Positions 47,078 through 59,101 are shown, counted from the stretch's first letter. The stretch: 64,000 bases of DNA from Toxotes chatareus (GCA_016801885.1 JAFBJY010000299.1:62001-126000), one strand, 5' to 3'. Program-made: numbers and translations. Notes: a model not told the origin generated them from the sequence alone.

Positions 47078-47835
47078 GACAGGAAAGCTCACACTTCATT
47101 TTGTCATGGAATTCCCTTTTCCCTGGCGCTATACAAAGATGTTTGACTTTCACCAACTCAAAGAAGGCTCAGCCATAAAGCCGAAAGCCGACCCAAAAAT
47201 AACTTCAACTCATTGGGTGTTCCACCAAAGCCTAAAATAAAGCATACTAGAACAACATCTACTTTTACATTTCTTCCACAAACAAGCAGCAAAGTTGGAC
47301 AGGGAGAAGCTCACACTTCATTTTGTCATGGAAAGGCCACGCCCACTTCCACAATTCCACTGGCAACACGGGTAATTGTCATGACTAAACACGCCACTCT
47401 GTAGTGTGCGCCAGAGCTTCTGCAGAGCAACACTGCCGCTTTGTGGACAGATTACAAGGATTAGAGCATATAACTCCCAAATCCAACAAAAGCCAACCAC
47501 CTCACAAGATGGACAGTCTTCAACAGGTTAGCACATCATTATTTTCCTCACATTATGTTCCTCCTCCACACACGCCATCAGGCCCACGTGGTACACTTTT
47601 CTTGTCTCAAAGACGCCAGCATCCCCACCAAAGCCTAAAAATAAGATTAGCACCAGCAAAAATGACAACATCTGCAAAGAAAAGAGCAAAGTGGGACAGG
47701 AGCTCACACTTGTGGCGCTCTATAAAGATGTTTGACTTTTCATAAGCTCTAAAAGGAAACCAGCCATACGACTTCAAGCCCAGCCAAAAATAACCCTAAT
47801 CTCATTGGTGTTTCCTCTCCATGGAAGTCTTTAGT
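47078..47835 (+). repeat. internally repeated block with TATA-like motif (unit 1)
   Basis: A module of about 150 bp (gacagg..agctcacactt.., a TATA-like box gctatacaaagatg or gctctataaagatg, then tttgactttca and ccaaaaataac) occurs at 47078-47230 and 47686-47830. Its first 45 bp appear again at 47290. Between them is a compact segment with ccacgcccacttcc and a start codon in good context (caagATGGACAGTCTTCAACAG) directly before gttagc, a possible donor. The sister block is at 63290-63990. Confidence 0.5.
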
Positions 47836-48019
47836 AAGTAAGGCAGAAGACTTGTGCGTTATGAAGAGAAACAAGAGTCAGGAACAGGCCTGTCCCTGCA
47901 GAGCAGCTGAGGACCCTAGTCGTCCCAGCTACCTGCGTCTTGATGTACTTATCGCTTGGCTTGCCACCGTGCTGGAAATCCCAGCCTCCCCTCCCTCTTG
48001 TGTTTTTTTCTTGTCTTTT

Positions 48020-48924
48020 TTCAGGGCTCTCTCCGGTGGTTTTTGTGTAGAAATAGCTGGTGTCCAAGTTTTTTTTTGTGCAATGTGTCCTAACCCATGT
48101 GTGTAGTCTTCCAGGGAGAAAGGAGATCCATTTGAGCCTGCTTATCTCGTACCTGCTTAGCTGTCTTGGGCGCCACTCTGTCTGTTACTGCTGTACAACA
48201 GGCGTGTTATCTCTCTCATGCACCTACATGGGCTATGGTACTCTGATGCTACTGTGGGGAGATGGTGAGGGAAGGTGTCAGTGCATGCTATAACATTAAG
48301 AAGAGGAATAGAGCTAACATCAGATAAAAGGGGGACACCAGTAGAGCTCAGGCCTGCAAAACAAGGGAGCAAAAAGAGAAGTTTGGCGCAAGGATTTTCA
48401 TGCAAATAAAAACACCAATCAAACCAAGGGAAATAGAAAGGGACAGGCCCAGTTCTACCCAGACCTGGCTCCTTGAACCTGATCAACAGTCTGCCACTGA
48501 GTGCGTATGTAAAGCCCACGATGCAGTACTTAAAAAAAAAAAAAAAAGATGAATTTGTTTTGTTGTTGTTATTGTGAAAACATTTATTCCTAATTGCAGC
48601 TTTGAACTGATGATCCATCGCCTCAGAGGGATGATCTTCACTATGAACAGACACTGGCGCTGGTGTCTCTGTTCACAGCAGAGTGAACTCCTGTAAAGGA
48701 GAATAAGTGAAGTGGAAAAGAAGATGGAGACTCACTTCTCTCTCTGCCAGGATATTTGGGACTGTTTCCATTAATGATGAGATCCAGTTCTCTCTGTGGA
48801 GTAAAGGCCCAGTGGCCGGAGACCAACACACTTTAAACTGGATCTGAACCCAGAAAGAAGTGATGCTCTGCTCTACAGTCCTTGGCTCTCGGTCCCAGAG
48901 GCAATGTGTTGTTATTAAAACGAG
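48020..48924. other. spacer between units, no gene recognised
   Basis: It includes an A run of about 18 near 48531. A 165-codon minus-strand ORF (48157-48654) has low-complexity and homopolymer-encoded parts and no recognised domain. Confidence 0.5.
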
Positions 48925-49483
48925 GTCTTTGAGGAAGCTTTCACAGTTTTACATGCCAGCTGAGCTGCAGTGCTGCAACCTGAGCTGAAAAGAACAACAA
49001 CAGCAAAACAAGAAGAGTCCTGGGTAATCAGCTGGGAGTCTGCTGTGATGGAAGCTCACTGGGATGGAGTCACCAGAAATGTAGGCGGAGGAGCTCTTTA
49101 TTCAGGACAGAGACAACACATTTACAGTGTGAACCATGTGAATGCATTACACCATCACACTGAAGCTCCACTCTGGCAGGTGAAAGAAGTAGCAGCTGAC
49201 CTGCAGCATGTGGACAGAAGGAGGAATATCTGTCTACACCCTGCAACAGCAGAGTCAGTGGAGAGCGAGGGCTGCAGTGCAGGAGAACTGGACTTGGGAT
49301 CTGGGGAGAAAAAAGTGTAGGATAGAAGCTAAGAGATGATAGAGAGATGATTGTGCAACTGTGATTTCATCAATTTGATAACACTGAAAAAATGTAACCA
49401 TATGAGAGAAAATTGTGAGTGTAAATGTGGATGGGTTATATTGGGTGTCCTTCTATATTTAATAAAAGTATATTAAAAGTGCA

Positions 49484-50273
49484 TGTAGTTTAAAAAATCA
49501 GGCGAGAGAGCAGTTGCTAAAACCAAAGAGAACCACAAGATCTTGACAGGAACACGGATGTTTATTCATAAAATAAGATAAAATATAAGAACACAAATAA
49601 AACTAAAAAGACTATAAGACTGGGATTGGTAAAAGGTATTTTAAAAGGAGAGAGGCTAAAACTGAATGGTGGGAGAGTCCAATGGAGCAATCCAGAGTCT
49701 TATCTGTGGAGGCCGGGATTATCGCACACACTCGGGCTGGCGGAAAAAGGCTCGGTCACCGCAGAAGCGTCGAGTCGTTCGGCACCACGATCCCACCACG
49801 CCGCTGCACCACGCCCTTGTCCTCCTCGGAACGCCGACCTCGAACCAACAGGAAAGCAGGACAGCAGTCACTGCACTTTAAACACATACAGGTATCGCTT
49901 TACAGGTTACGCTTCGCCGCAGATCGCTACTCACACCGCTGAGCAGAGTAACACTCTGCCCGCTTCTTCATGGAGCCTGCAAACAATCCGTCCTGGTTCC
50001 TCCGGCGTGGTCCCAGCCTGTCCCTGTGTCTTCTCCGCCTCGTCCGTGCTCTCGAGTTCTCGTCTGTGCTCTCCACGTTCTCCTTCCGGTTTCCTCCCGA
50101 ACTTATCAGCGCTCGCCAATCTTAAGCTGAATAAAAGCACAATATACTCCCAGTGTGCAATACATGCAATAAAACACACACCACACACTAAAATCAAAAA
50201 ATATAAATTAAAAACACACTGGGAGTTAAAAAGACACACAATAAAATCTTACTTTACCCATGGAACATAAACA
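49484..50273 (-). mobile_element. probable solo LTR (antisense)
   Basis: The block starts TGTAGTTTAAAAAA and ends catggaacataaaca (TG...CA). It lies in the part absent from unit 1, and is CpG-rich in the middle (49740-50100) between AT-rich ends. On the minus strand a polyadenylation-like gaataaacatccgtg lies near 49562. Flanks gtgca and gtgat are only a partial target duplication. A 214-codon + strand ORF over it has no recognisable domain. Confidence 0.4.
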
Positions 50274-50461
50274 GTGATAATTGTTTTGTACTGTAGAGAA
50301 CAGCAGTCGTCTCTGCCTCTTTCCATGGTGCTGACTGAGAGCTTGTTAATGTTCCTTCACTTACAGTCCACATTGTTCGGAGTTGAGGAAAATCTAGAGC
50401 AACAGGATTAAAAAAAGTAGCAACTCTCATAAACCTTCAAATCATTATTTTTTAAACTAAT

Positions 50462-50782
50462 GTGGGGCGGCCGTGGCTTTAGCAAGTTAAGCGTGCGGCT
50501 TTGGACTTTGGACCGCCCGGAGATCGGAGGGTCGCCGGTTCAATTCTTCGACCTAGCACAAGTGATACGCACAATGGATATAAGTGGTGGTGAAGGGAGA
50601 CACCACCCACCTTCTGCCCCTTAGCCAGGCACCGATCTACCCCAGCTCCCCTGGGTTCCTTCTAGGAAGCCCCCTGCCTAGAGTCTCTAGTGCATGTGCT
50701 TGCTTGTGTGTTTATTTCGTTCACTTTGTGTGGGTAAAATACAGAGAGTAACTTCCCCCAAGAGGGATTAATAAAGTATAAC
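50462..50782 (+). mobile_element. tRNA-derived SINE with LINE-type tail
   Basis: The head gtggggcggccgtggcttta and gcaagttaag provide an A-box-like element; gggtcgccggttcaattct is the B box of an RNA polymerase III promoter. The tail acttcccccaagagggatta then ataaagt resembles the L2-type LINE 3' end at about 31415-31440. Imperfect target duplication ttaaactaat (50452-50461) and ttaaacttaat (50783-50793). Full length; two truncated relatives lie at 46782 and 63018. Confidence 0.85.
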
Positions 50783-51521
50783 TTAAACTTAATTGTCTTC
50801 ATCCTGTGTTGCAAATAATAATGTGTGAACTTCATTATAGAGGCTAATGGGCTCATTCTTGGCTAATTGCAGCAGGTTACTGCCATCAGCCTGGAGGCCA
50901 CTTTATGCTGCTTCCAACAGGATTTCAGCAGATATATATTAACATGAATGTTGTACACACTCCATCTATCTGTTAGTAGTTGTGTACAGTTCAGCTGCTG
51001 CTGTCCTTGGTGCTGAATTCACCAACCCAGCTGAGTGGTCCTGAGTGAACAGTGAACACATGAATATCTCTTTGACCAAAAGCAGCTTCAGTTCCTGCAG
51101 ACAGTCCCTATGAGGAGTAGTAGTTAGTTGAGTGGAGAAGCACTTTTATTTGTGGAGCATCTATCAAATCAGTCAGAGTGAGTCCTCAGGGTCTAAAAAG
51201 ATCTCACAGCTTCTTCTCTCAGTCAACACAGCCTCAGATTCACCAACATTAGCTTGACACACTGACATCCAAGGTTTGCTGGAGGACAGAAACACTGTGG
51301 GCTGGAAATGAATTATGAAACAAGGGCTCTCAGGGTCAGGAGCTGGAACTCAGCAGTGACACATGAGTGGACTGAACTCTGTACAAAATGAATCCGAATT
51401 TTTCTCTCTAATGAGAGAAAATGCAATGTGGAGGACATGTTCTGACAGAGGAGGTTTCTCAGAGTTAAGTCTGTTTCTAGACTTTGAAGAAACCTAAAAA
51501 TATAAAGATAACTCTGTCACA

Positions 51522-51549
51522 ACACACACACACACACACACACACACAC
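51522..51549. repeat. (AC)n microsatellite
   Basis: About 14 AC units in the left inverted arm. Confidence 0.95.
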
Positions 51550-51723
51550 CTCTAGGACACAAATGTACATACACTTTTACACAATGTGCAAAAACAACAA
51601 CAGTGACATAAAGCAAACAAAAAGCGAACAGTATGTATATTTAGATTCCCCATAAGACAGGTATTGAAAGTATGGAGCTTCATCTAAGCTCTGTATATTA
51701 CACGTAATAAAAAACTAATCTGT

Positions 51724-51882
51724 CATCAGTTGACCTGCCTTTGATGTGCCTTTGATGTATTCTGGTGTCCTCTGATATATTTCTGGTCTGAGGTGTCTGT
51801 GATGTGTCACTTTCTCTGTGATGTCTGCGACTTTGTGATATCATCAACTGGCCTGCCTTTGATGTGCCTTTGATGTATTCTG
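51724..51882 (+). repeat. two direct copies of a 41-bp motif, 118 bp apart
   Basis: cctgcctttgatgtgccttt followed by gatgtattctg occurs at 51732-51765 and again at 51851-51882. Inside each copy the octamer tttgatgt is itself doubled. No coding role seen. Confidence 0.8.
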
Positions 51883-53427
51883 ACCTTTGAGGAAAGAACC
51901 CTAAATTAAATCACTTTGTGTTTTATTTATGAACATTAACTAGTAAAAAACTTTGGTGAGGCTGCCACAGTGTGAACCTGACTTTGAACAGGCTACTATT
52001 GACACACAGGGTTTCCATAGCAACCAAATATTACATCACAGCAGTAAAATCTTATGATGATGTCTTTGATGTTTTGGAATATATTAGTTTGGTGCTTCCT
52101 TTCTACCATTGCAACCCCCTACCTCAAATTCCCTAATCCATATGTCTCACCTTTGAAACAGAGAAAAGCAGTGTGAGGCCTGGGGAACATGGGAATGGAG
52201 GGCTTCTTCTTATAACACACAACAACTGCATCCCCTTAACTAACCTGCATCAGGTCTCTGGTCCTCTGGTCTCATGTGGACAGCAGCAATAATGTATGAA
52301 AACTTTCAGTGTGAGTGCAGAAATCATTTCCATTTCCTCCACACTGACCAGTTTGACCAACATGAAACAGACCTGACTTGCATCTCTGAGAATCAGCTGT
52401 CTCTCACTTCTCTGACTCTGACACAAACTATATTTCCCATCATATTGCTGTGATAGGATTCCATCTAACTTAACTTTGCTTCTCTTGCTGCTTGCATGTT
52501 ATAATGAAAACAGTTTCTTCAGCTCTTCCTCTGAGCCTAAATACAAATGAGCAGTGGGATGGAAACAGTGGAGAATGTAAATAAACTACAAACACAGTCC
52601 ACCTGTGCCACAAGGTCTAAATGGGTGGAAGCTCCGCTAATGGAAACAAAAGTGAGAACAAAAAATACAATAAATTACAAATAAAATAATAGAAAATACT
52701 GCTTCAGAACAGCAGTGTCTCTTCTGTGTGAGGGGGCAAGGACCCAAAACCAAGTGAAACCCCACAACATTATATAGGCGAATGCTTGAGTGTGACTCAT
52801 GTTGTTTCCTGCATTAATCAGTTCATCTTCTGTCTTAAGGGAAAATAAACTTGCGCATGTATTTTAAACTGCACATGGTCAGTGTCAGTGAACATCACAC
52901 ACAGCTTTAATGTGATAAAGAACTTTTTCCCTCTGGACATTAAGACAGTGTCCACTGTGACTATCCACCTAAGTATGAATATTTAGCGGTTGCAGAGACA
53001 GAATAACAGAGACAAACTGTTGGCTAAGGTCCCATCAGAGACCAGCAAACACTTTGTGTTGCTTCCTCCTCCCATTCCCCTCCTCTTCACTGGCTTCACT
53101 TCACTCCATGTGACAAATTATGGTTGTGGTGCTGAATGAAATGAGTTGGTCTTGTTCAGATTAGTCCTGCTGTCCGTCCTGAACCATGAAACGCTGCTTT
53201 AGTAGCAACATACTGAAGCACACACAGAGAGACAGAGACAGAGGACTCACACACACAGACACAGTCTCTTCCTCTCTGGATAACAGTTCCGGTAGGGTCG
53301 CTAATGTCCGTGTGAAAGCAGCAGAAGAAGCAGCGACAGAATCTCCAGCTCTTGTGTTCATCAGCAGCGTTCACACTGGGGTTTCTTCCTCCGCTCGGCT
53401 TCATCTGCAGCGCTTTCTCTTCTGGAA

Positions 53428-53610
53428 ATGAACCGCTGGACACGGAGCTTCGTCGGGAAGAGCGCGGAGCTTTTGCACCTGATTAAAGGACACCATGGAC
53501 ACTTCTGGATACACACCGTGTGGATCCTCGCCGTCGCTTTCCTCTTTGGATTTCAAGGCAACGGATCGTTTCACTCTTTTCATCTCATGCGTCCTGGCGT
53601 TTTCCACTAG
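53428..53610 (+). other. short ORF with hydrophobic segment, best copy of a four-copy family
   Basis: A start codon at 53428 opens 60 codons: MNRWTRSFVGKSAELLHLIK, then a hydrophobic stretch WIHTVWILAVAFLFGF and a stop at 53608-53610. Related, differently ending versions occur at about 24330 (+), 44690-44820 (-) and 61020-61130 (-); the first 20 or so residues are the conserved part (SSVGKSAELLQLIK in the inverted copy). A basic N-terminus before a membrane-like segment could be a first coding exon of a membrane protein. I do not recognise the family and it may be chance within a repeat. Confidence 0.3.
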
Positions 53611-55355
53611 GAAACACCGGAGCTGAGAGGGAAATTCCCAACAGTGTCCGTCTGATGCTGACTCGAGTTGTGAAGGTCTGTGAAGTGACGTCCCTTCCTG
53701 AAAACACCTGACATGACAGAGGTCTGCGCTCCTCTGACTTTCTGCTGCTTCCCTGTTACAGCAGAGCTCTGTTTGCTCTAAATGAAGTTAGTGATGAGTG
53801 GAGCTGGAGCCGAGGCTGACAGCAGTCTTCATGTACAGTAGCAGTGTGTGACACAGAGAGCAGAGCAGCCTCAGAGGCTGATGGTACAGCTGACAGCTTC
53901 AGTACAGTCTCCTCTCAGCACAGAAACATGTGGAGCCTGTTGGACTGTCTCCACTGCTGGACTTATTTCTGAGAGCTGGTCTCTCTGATGAAATGTGTGT
54001 GTGACATTTGTATTAGGCCGTATGCAAGTTAGCTTGTGTGTATTGTTAAATAGCTGTAAATACTCAAACCTAATCTACAGAGTGGACTCTGGATACAAAC
54101 CCCATGTCTCCCACCTCCACTGCTGTTAATAAACTTCATTACCTCATTCATTCAGAAAATCTGTTTCCTCTGAACATCATCCAGCCACATTATGTTTCAC
54201 ACATCATGGATTTGCTTTTCCACAGTTTACTACAGTTTAGTGTATTTAGTGTATGTGGTTGTGAGCGCAGTGAACAAAACATACAGGTGTACAATGACAG
54301 TGTTGTGGTAAAGTTGAGTTACAATCCAATATCATAATACAGAGAGGGAATATATACTTCATTAAAATGAGCAGTGAAAGAGCACAGATGAGTCACATCA
54401 GTTCATTGAACTCCTCCTGTCACAGTCACAGAACAATGATCACATTACTATAGAAACTTCTGGATAAATGATGGAACAGTTCATCATTTTCTCCGACCAA
54501 AAAGAATACGTGTTTTTCTTTCAAGCCATGAAAATCTTTAAAAACAAGATTTGAGGGAAAAAAGGCAAAATGACAGAAAAGAAATTTTCTCCTCTCTCTT
54601 CAAAAACTTTCAAGAGTCATCATGAAGAAATAAAGTACATCATTGTGTGGTGAATGGTGAACTGGAAACACAGAGCCTGGAAATGACAGAGTCAAACTGG
54701 CTCTTGTGGTGTTATTGTGGTCATAATAATAAATTCTACAGCTGCTGCAGTGAGAACTTTTCCTTCATCCTTCTTTTCCATCAAGATGTCAAGATGATTT
54801 TGTCAGTTCCTAAACACCTCACACACACACACACACATCACACACAGAATATAGGACTTACAGCAAATCAGGTGGGATCTGTATTGATCATTCTTCATTG
54901 TTTCACCTGATGCTGCTCTGACATAACAAACTATAACCACTTGCAGAACAAAGTGTGTGTGTGCATCTTAAAATAAGGGTTAGTAGACACATTAAGGTCT
55001 CATCTATCTGCACAAACACATCTCTCTTGTGTTCTATTCATCCAGTCAGCTAATAATATTCACAGTTACATAGAAAACAAACAGAAACATAATGTATCAC
55101 ACAAGTTGCTCCACATAGACCTAGCATAGCATTTGAGCAGGCACAATAATTAAATTCCTCAAAGGCCAAATGGATTTTCTCTGATTGTGTCATTCTTCAG
55201 AATGGCTGTAGGCTCTGTTACATCTAAACACGATGTGTGTGTGTCTCATTTACTCCAACACACCAATCAAATATTTCATTAGTGTTTCAGGACTGTGCAA
55301 TTTGTTAGAGTTAAATTTAGATCCATTTTCAAAAGAACTTCCCAGAAACTTTTCA
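53611..55355. other. gene-free part of unit 2, sister of 24450-26103
   Basis: Same content as its sister; (AC)n at 54821-54837. The block from about 53730 has no counterpart in the right inverted arm, so it is an insertion in the left arm or a loss in the right one. Confidence 0.55.
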
Positions 55356-55360
55356 GTCTA
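55356..55360. other. empty target site of the BEL/Pao insertion
   Basis: Sequence tttcagtctatgaaccttt is continuous here. In unit 1 the same site is split by the 10.7-kb BEL element with GTCTA on both sides. Confidence 0.85.
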
Positions 55361-55699
55361 TGAACCTTTGAGTTGATTAGATAATTTTGTGTAAATAGAC
55401 TGAAAAGAAATGAAATAAATATTAATGGTTAAAGTGACAAATACCAAAAACTTCATCTAAATTAGACAGGGAGGGTAACAGACATCTATCCATGGTAGCA
55501 AATTCAAACAGGGCCTAAAAAATTCTGGTTAGACATGAACCAAGTTTATGTATCGAAGTTCATTTACCTTATAGTGTCGCTACTGACTTCCTCTTCACTG
55601 ACACTTCGCAGTAAGTTTGAATATCTTTATTGAAACCTGAGGGGCCTGATTTCCTTGCTGTTCTCTTGGTCTCTTTGTTTGTAAACTCCTCCAGCACTA

Positions 55700-56340
55700 C
55701 CTGTCTGCAGAACTGTTCAAGTATGGAATGCAGAATCAGAGCAGATGCTTCAGGACTGCTTTTAACAACACAGACTGGGAGGTGTTCCAAAACTGCTGCC
55801 TTTAGAGAGGAGTCTACTGTGGACTTAGAGGAGGAATGCTGCAGCAGTTACTGGTTACATCAGCACATGCACGGACAACATCATTCCCACAAATGGATTA
55901 AAAACTTACCCTAATAACAAACCCTGGATAAACTGTGAAGTGTGGTCCATGCTACGTGCTCGCTCTGCTGCTTATGTCTCAGGCACTGCTGAGGAAATAC
56001 AAAAAGGAGAAATATGACCTTCATAGATCCATCAGACATCAGACAAGAGACAGTACAGACTGAAGCTGGAGGATTACTACAACACCTCAGACCCACACAG
56101 GCAGCATGTGGCAGGGACTCCAGCGCATCACAGACTACAGAGAGAAAAAACCTGATGAACATCTCCCACCCACACCACACTCCCCTGATGAGCTCAACAA
56201 CGCCAAAGAGAAGAGAGCTGTGGCCACAGAAGGGACATTAGGACACACTGCTCTCAGTGACATCAGTGGAGGTGCGGGCTGCTCTGTGGAAAATACACCC
56301 ACGGAAAGCAGCAGGCCCAGACCAAAGATTTTACCAATGA
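55700..56340 (+). mobile_element. L2-like LINE fragment (unit 2)
   Basis: Reads across frames: NTDWEV-like near 55770, NNKPWINCEVWSML-like near 55915, and the L2 RT-start hallmark VRAALWKIHPRKAAGPDQ near 56270. Sister of 37190-37780 and inverted to 60263-60600. A second, partial copy of the linker (YVSGNAEEYKRLNMN and RQYRLKLEDCYNTSDP) follows at 56405-56560. Inactive. Confidence 0.8.
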
Positions 56341-56579
56341 CCCTAAGTTTCCAATTATCAATATATATATCACCATGAACACAAAACTTTTTTATTTTGT
56401 ACGTTCACGTGCTCTCGCTTCTGTTGCTTATGTCTCAGGCAATGCTGAGGAATACAAAAGGCTAAATATGAACTTCAGAGATCCATCAGACAAGAGACAG
56501 TACAGACTGAAGCTGGAGGATTGCTACAACACCTCAGACCCACGGCGCGCATGTGGCAGGGACTCAAGGATGTAGACAA

Positions 56580-57550
56580 CTTGACTGGGGTCACAAGACA
56601 TAAGGCTCGTGGCTTCCAAAACCCACAGTGCAAGCTTTCCAAAAAAATACACCAGCTTCCTTTATACTAAACTGGGAAGGTGAGGGGCCTGGAAATGTGA
56701 CATCTAAAAATCAATATACTCCTCGCTCTAACAAATAGTGTTTTCCATTGTGAGGTGTACTCACATTAAGCCATGCTGTGAACAGCCACTATCACTAAAG
56801 CTGTGCTGAACTGCAAGTGTTTCTTCCACTTTACTGCACAGCAAACTGATTTGTTCATCTGAACCACTAATAAAGTGATGCTAACTCACTGAGAAACACA
56901 TTTCATTTTCTTACAACCTTTTCAGAGTTTTTAACAGAAACATTAAAAAGTTTGCTTTGCATTAGTAGTAACATAACAGCTGTGATGTGGCTGAAAATGA
57001 TCAGTAAACAGTGAAATAAGGCTGATATCTGAAAGTCCAAACTGGAACAGAGGAGTGAAAGTAAACCCTAGATCACAGAGGTTCAGGTAGAAGCTGCAAA
57101 AGTCTTGAGAGCTGAAAACAGAGAGAATTAAGAATAGAGCTTTCTCTAGTCTAAGCAGGATAGACACAGAGTGTGTAGCTGACTGCAGACACAAGCTAAA
57201 GGGAGGAGAATGTCATGGAGTTGGCAATGGTCAGCCCTCTGCTACCAAGCAGGACCAACACAGTGCAATTTGGCACAGCTACCCTGTTAACTCCTGTGGA
57301 GGCTGTAATGGAAAATGCATGCCATCACAGCTTATGTGCTAATGGAAAACCCATAATATCCCTACTTTTCCAGGCACCTCTGCCAACAACCCTTAAGCTT
57401 CTGAACATCTACCACAACATCCCTAATTCAGTTTCCACTGGAAACATTGATGCCTCTGCCTCCACCTGATTTCCTGTCATCTCTCTACTGTCCATAATAA
57501 AGGCATAAAACCCAGATCACTTAAAGATATACTCACATTCCCATTTCCAC
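56580..57550. other. gene-free part of unit 2
   Basis: AT-rich, sister of about 37830-38770. No exon or element recognised. Confidence 0.5.
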
Positions 57551-57552
57551 AT

Positions 57553-57783
57553 TCAAAGCACTGGTGTTTGATCTAATTTTCCTGCTGGTCCATACTGGCT
57601 GCCAGGAGATCCCTTCTTTAAACAATTTCTGTGGAAATGATAGGCCACAAAATCCACAGTCCTATTTCTGTGCAAATAGTAATTCCAAACTTCATCAGCA
57701 TTGTTAAACAAAATCAAGTGGGTATCTTCAAATGTTTGTCTTTTAGTGCAGAATTCCTCTCTGTGTTTCCATCTCTCCACCAC
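57553..57783 (-). other. unidentified ORF, possible exon or old transposon piece
   Basis: A 76-codon minus-strand ORF with varied, protein-like composition (EEFCTKRQTFEDTHLILF, EVWNYYLHRNRTVDFVAYHF) ending in a stop. The copy in unit 1 (38780-39060) has several indels. The sequence also forms an imperfect inverted repeat with 57930-57985 (tggaaatgatagg against its complement). I do not recognise a family. Confidence 0.3.
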
Positions 57784-59100
57784 AGCTTTGGTAAGGAAAC
57801 ATTAGGTGTAGAAACACAAAGAGGGAATTTTGGACTAAAATACCTGGAAAGATAGAAACTTGATCTACTCAGACTGTTGAAGCCTCATGTTTGCTTCTTT
57901 TTTTCAACTCTGGAAGTCAACTTTCCTAGGGACAGGACTGTGGGATTTTATGTCCATCATTTCCATTAGAATTTCTTTTAGAAAGGATCTTGTTGCCAGA
58001 CAGTACAGACTTCCTAGGAAAACTCTTTCCTTGTAACACAAACTACAATTGCATCACACCAAAGAAGTTAAGAAGTTGAGCAACCATGAGAATATCTCAC
58101 AGTCATGATCAGCATTAAAAAACTCAATATTGTCCATGAATAAATAAGCACACAATCAAACCACTGGGCTTATGGGTATGATTACATATAGTCCCAATTT
58201 CTAAACATATCATTTGGACAAAACATTTCAAAACATTCACTAAATGAACTAAACACTGACATGAACTACTAACATGTATTGACTTACTGAAAACCTTAGA
58301 AGCTGATCTAGGACTTTCCTGTGGTTTCCTCTTGTCCTTTATAGCAACAGTAGCTCCTCCCTTCCTTGTCAATAATTGTGCAGAAATATCTGAGGTGCTT
58401 CTTTCTTCCTAAATCATGAGCTAAGTCCTGTCCAGTCCAACTGTTTCTGCTCCCTGTTTTGACTTCTGAACTTGTCTCCTGGCTGTGTGTCCACTTACTG
58501 CAGCCTGTGACATCAGACTGTGAAATGTTGATACATCAAGGCATCAAGGACAAAACCACACACACACACACACACACACACAAACAAAACAAAAACTTTT
58601 CAAATACCTTCACTCCTTAAAGTCTATCCATGTCTCAGTACAGTGACAGTGAGTGAATGGTGAGTGGGAGTCGTCAGCATTTACATTACAGTTAGTGAAC
58701 AGTTATTGGATAATGTGTGCTCAGCAGATTACAGTTATGATAGGAAACAGCACAGAGGCAAAAAGCTGTCATGACTGGTAATTATTTACATTACAGTCTG
58801 CATAGAATATTAATCCAATATTTATCTGTAGCAGAATGGAACATTAAATATGTTAGAAATGGATCATTGTGAACAATAAACAGCAGCAGGTGGGTGGAGC
58901 CAGGACCATAGGACATGCAGCTCCGGAGCCAGAGATACCTGCAGAAAGGTACAGAGAAAGAGAGACCAGAGAGAAACAAGCACAGGACTACGGGACACAG
59001 AGTTAATGACATGTAATAAACGCTAATAAATTTGAGAGTGGGTCTGAGGAGAGAAAGAGAAAGAAGAACAAGTGCCCAGTAGGTCATGGGTTAGGATGTC
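57784..59100. other. gene-free part of unit 2
   Basis: It contains the frameshifted sister (58290-58510, minus) of the ORF at 39450 and an (AC)n run at 58557-58582. Unit 1 has the extra 2.1-kb block at the position of about 58650. Confidence 0.5.
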
Positions 59101-59101
59101 C

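Larger units (their letters stand above)
23218..48020 (+). repeat. unit 1 of a large direct segmental duplication (with inserts)
   Basis: It aligns in the same orientation with unit 2 in blocks: 23218-23440 with 48925-49120; 23725-23960 with 49115-49180 and 52270-52430; 23950-24460 with 53040-53530; 24440-26108 with 53730-55360; 36843-37800 with 55361-56370; 37900-40120 with 56670-58620; 42260-48000 with 58680-64000. Unit 1 has extra DNA at 26109-36842 (BEL element) and 40140-42260; unit 2 has extra DNA at 49200-52270. Without the BEL insertion the unit is about 14-15 kb. Many single-base indels separate the copies. No host gene recognised inside. Confidence 0.8.
50995..53530 (+). repeat. left inverted arm in unit 2
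   Basis: It is the reverse complement of 60990-62770 with gaps (for example gctgctgtccttggtgctga near 50997 against its complement near 62750, and the segment with acgctgctttagtagcaac against 61330). Its inner part is also shared with 23950-24450. Confidence 0.75.

Noticed and set aside
48157..48654. 165-codon minus-strand ORF
   Set aside because: It contains poly-Phe and poly-Asn from homopolymer DNA and no domain; no copy elsewhere in the window.
49626..50270. 214-codon + strand ORF, the longest in the window
   Set aside because: Low-complexity S/P/R-rich translation of a GC-rich block that looks like an LTR; overlapping ORFs in other frames are almost as open and there is no recognisable domain.
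50462..50560. A tRNA gene
   Set aside because: A and B boxes are present but the acceptor and anticodon stems do not pair and a LINE-type tail follows, so it is a SINE head.
51724..51882. CRISPR-like direct repeats
   Set aside because: Only two copies, in eukaryotic repeat DNA, with an internal doubled octamer.
53428..53610. Possible connexin N-terminus
   Set aside because: The MNRW start and a hydrophobic segment were suggestive, but the cysteine-containing first extracellular loop and the usual connexin residues are absent.
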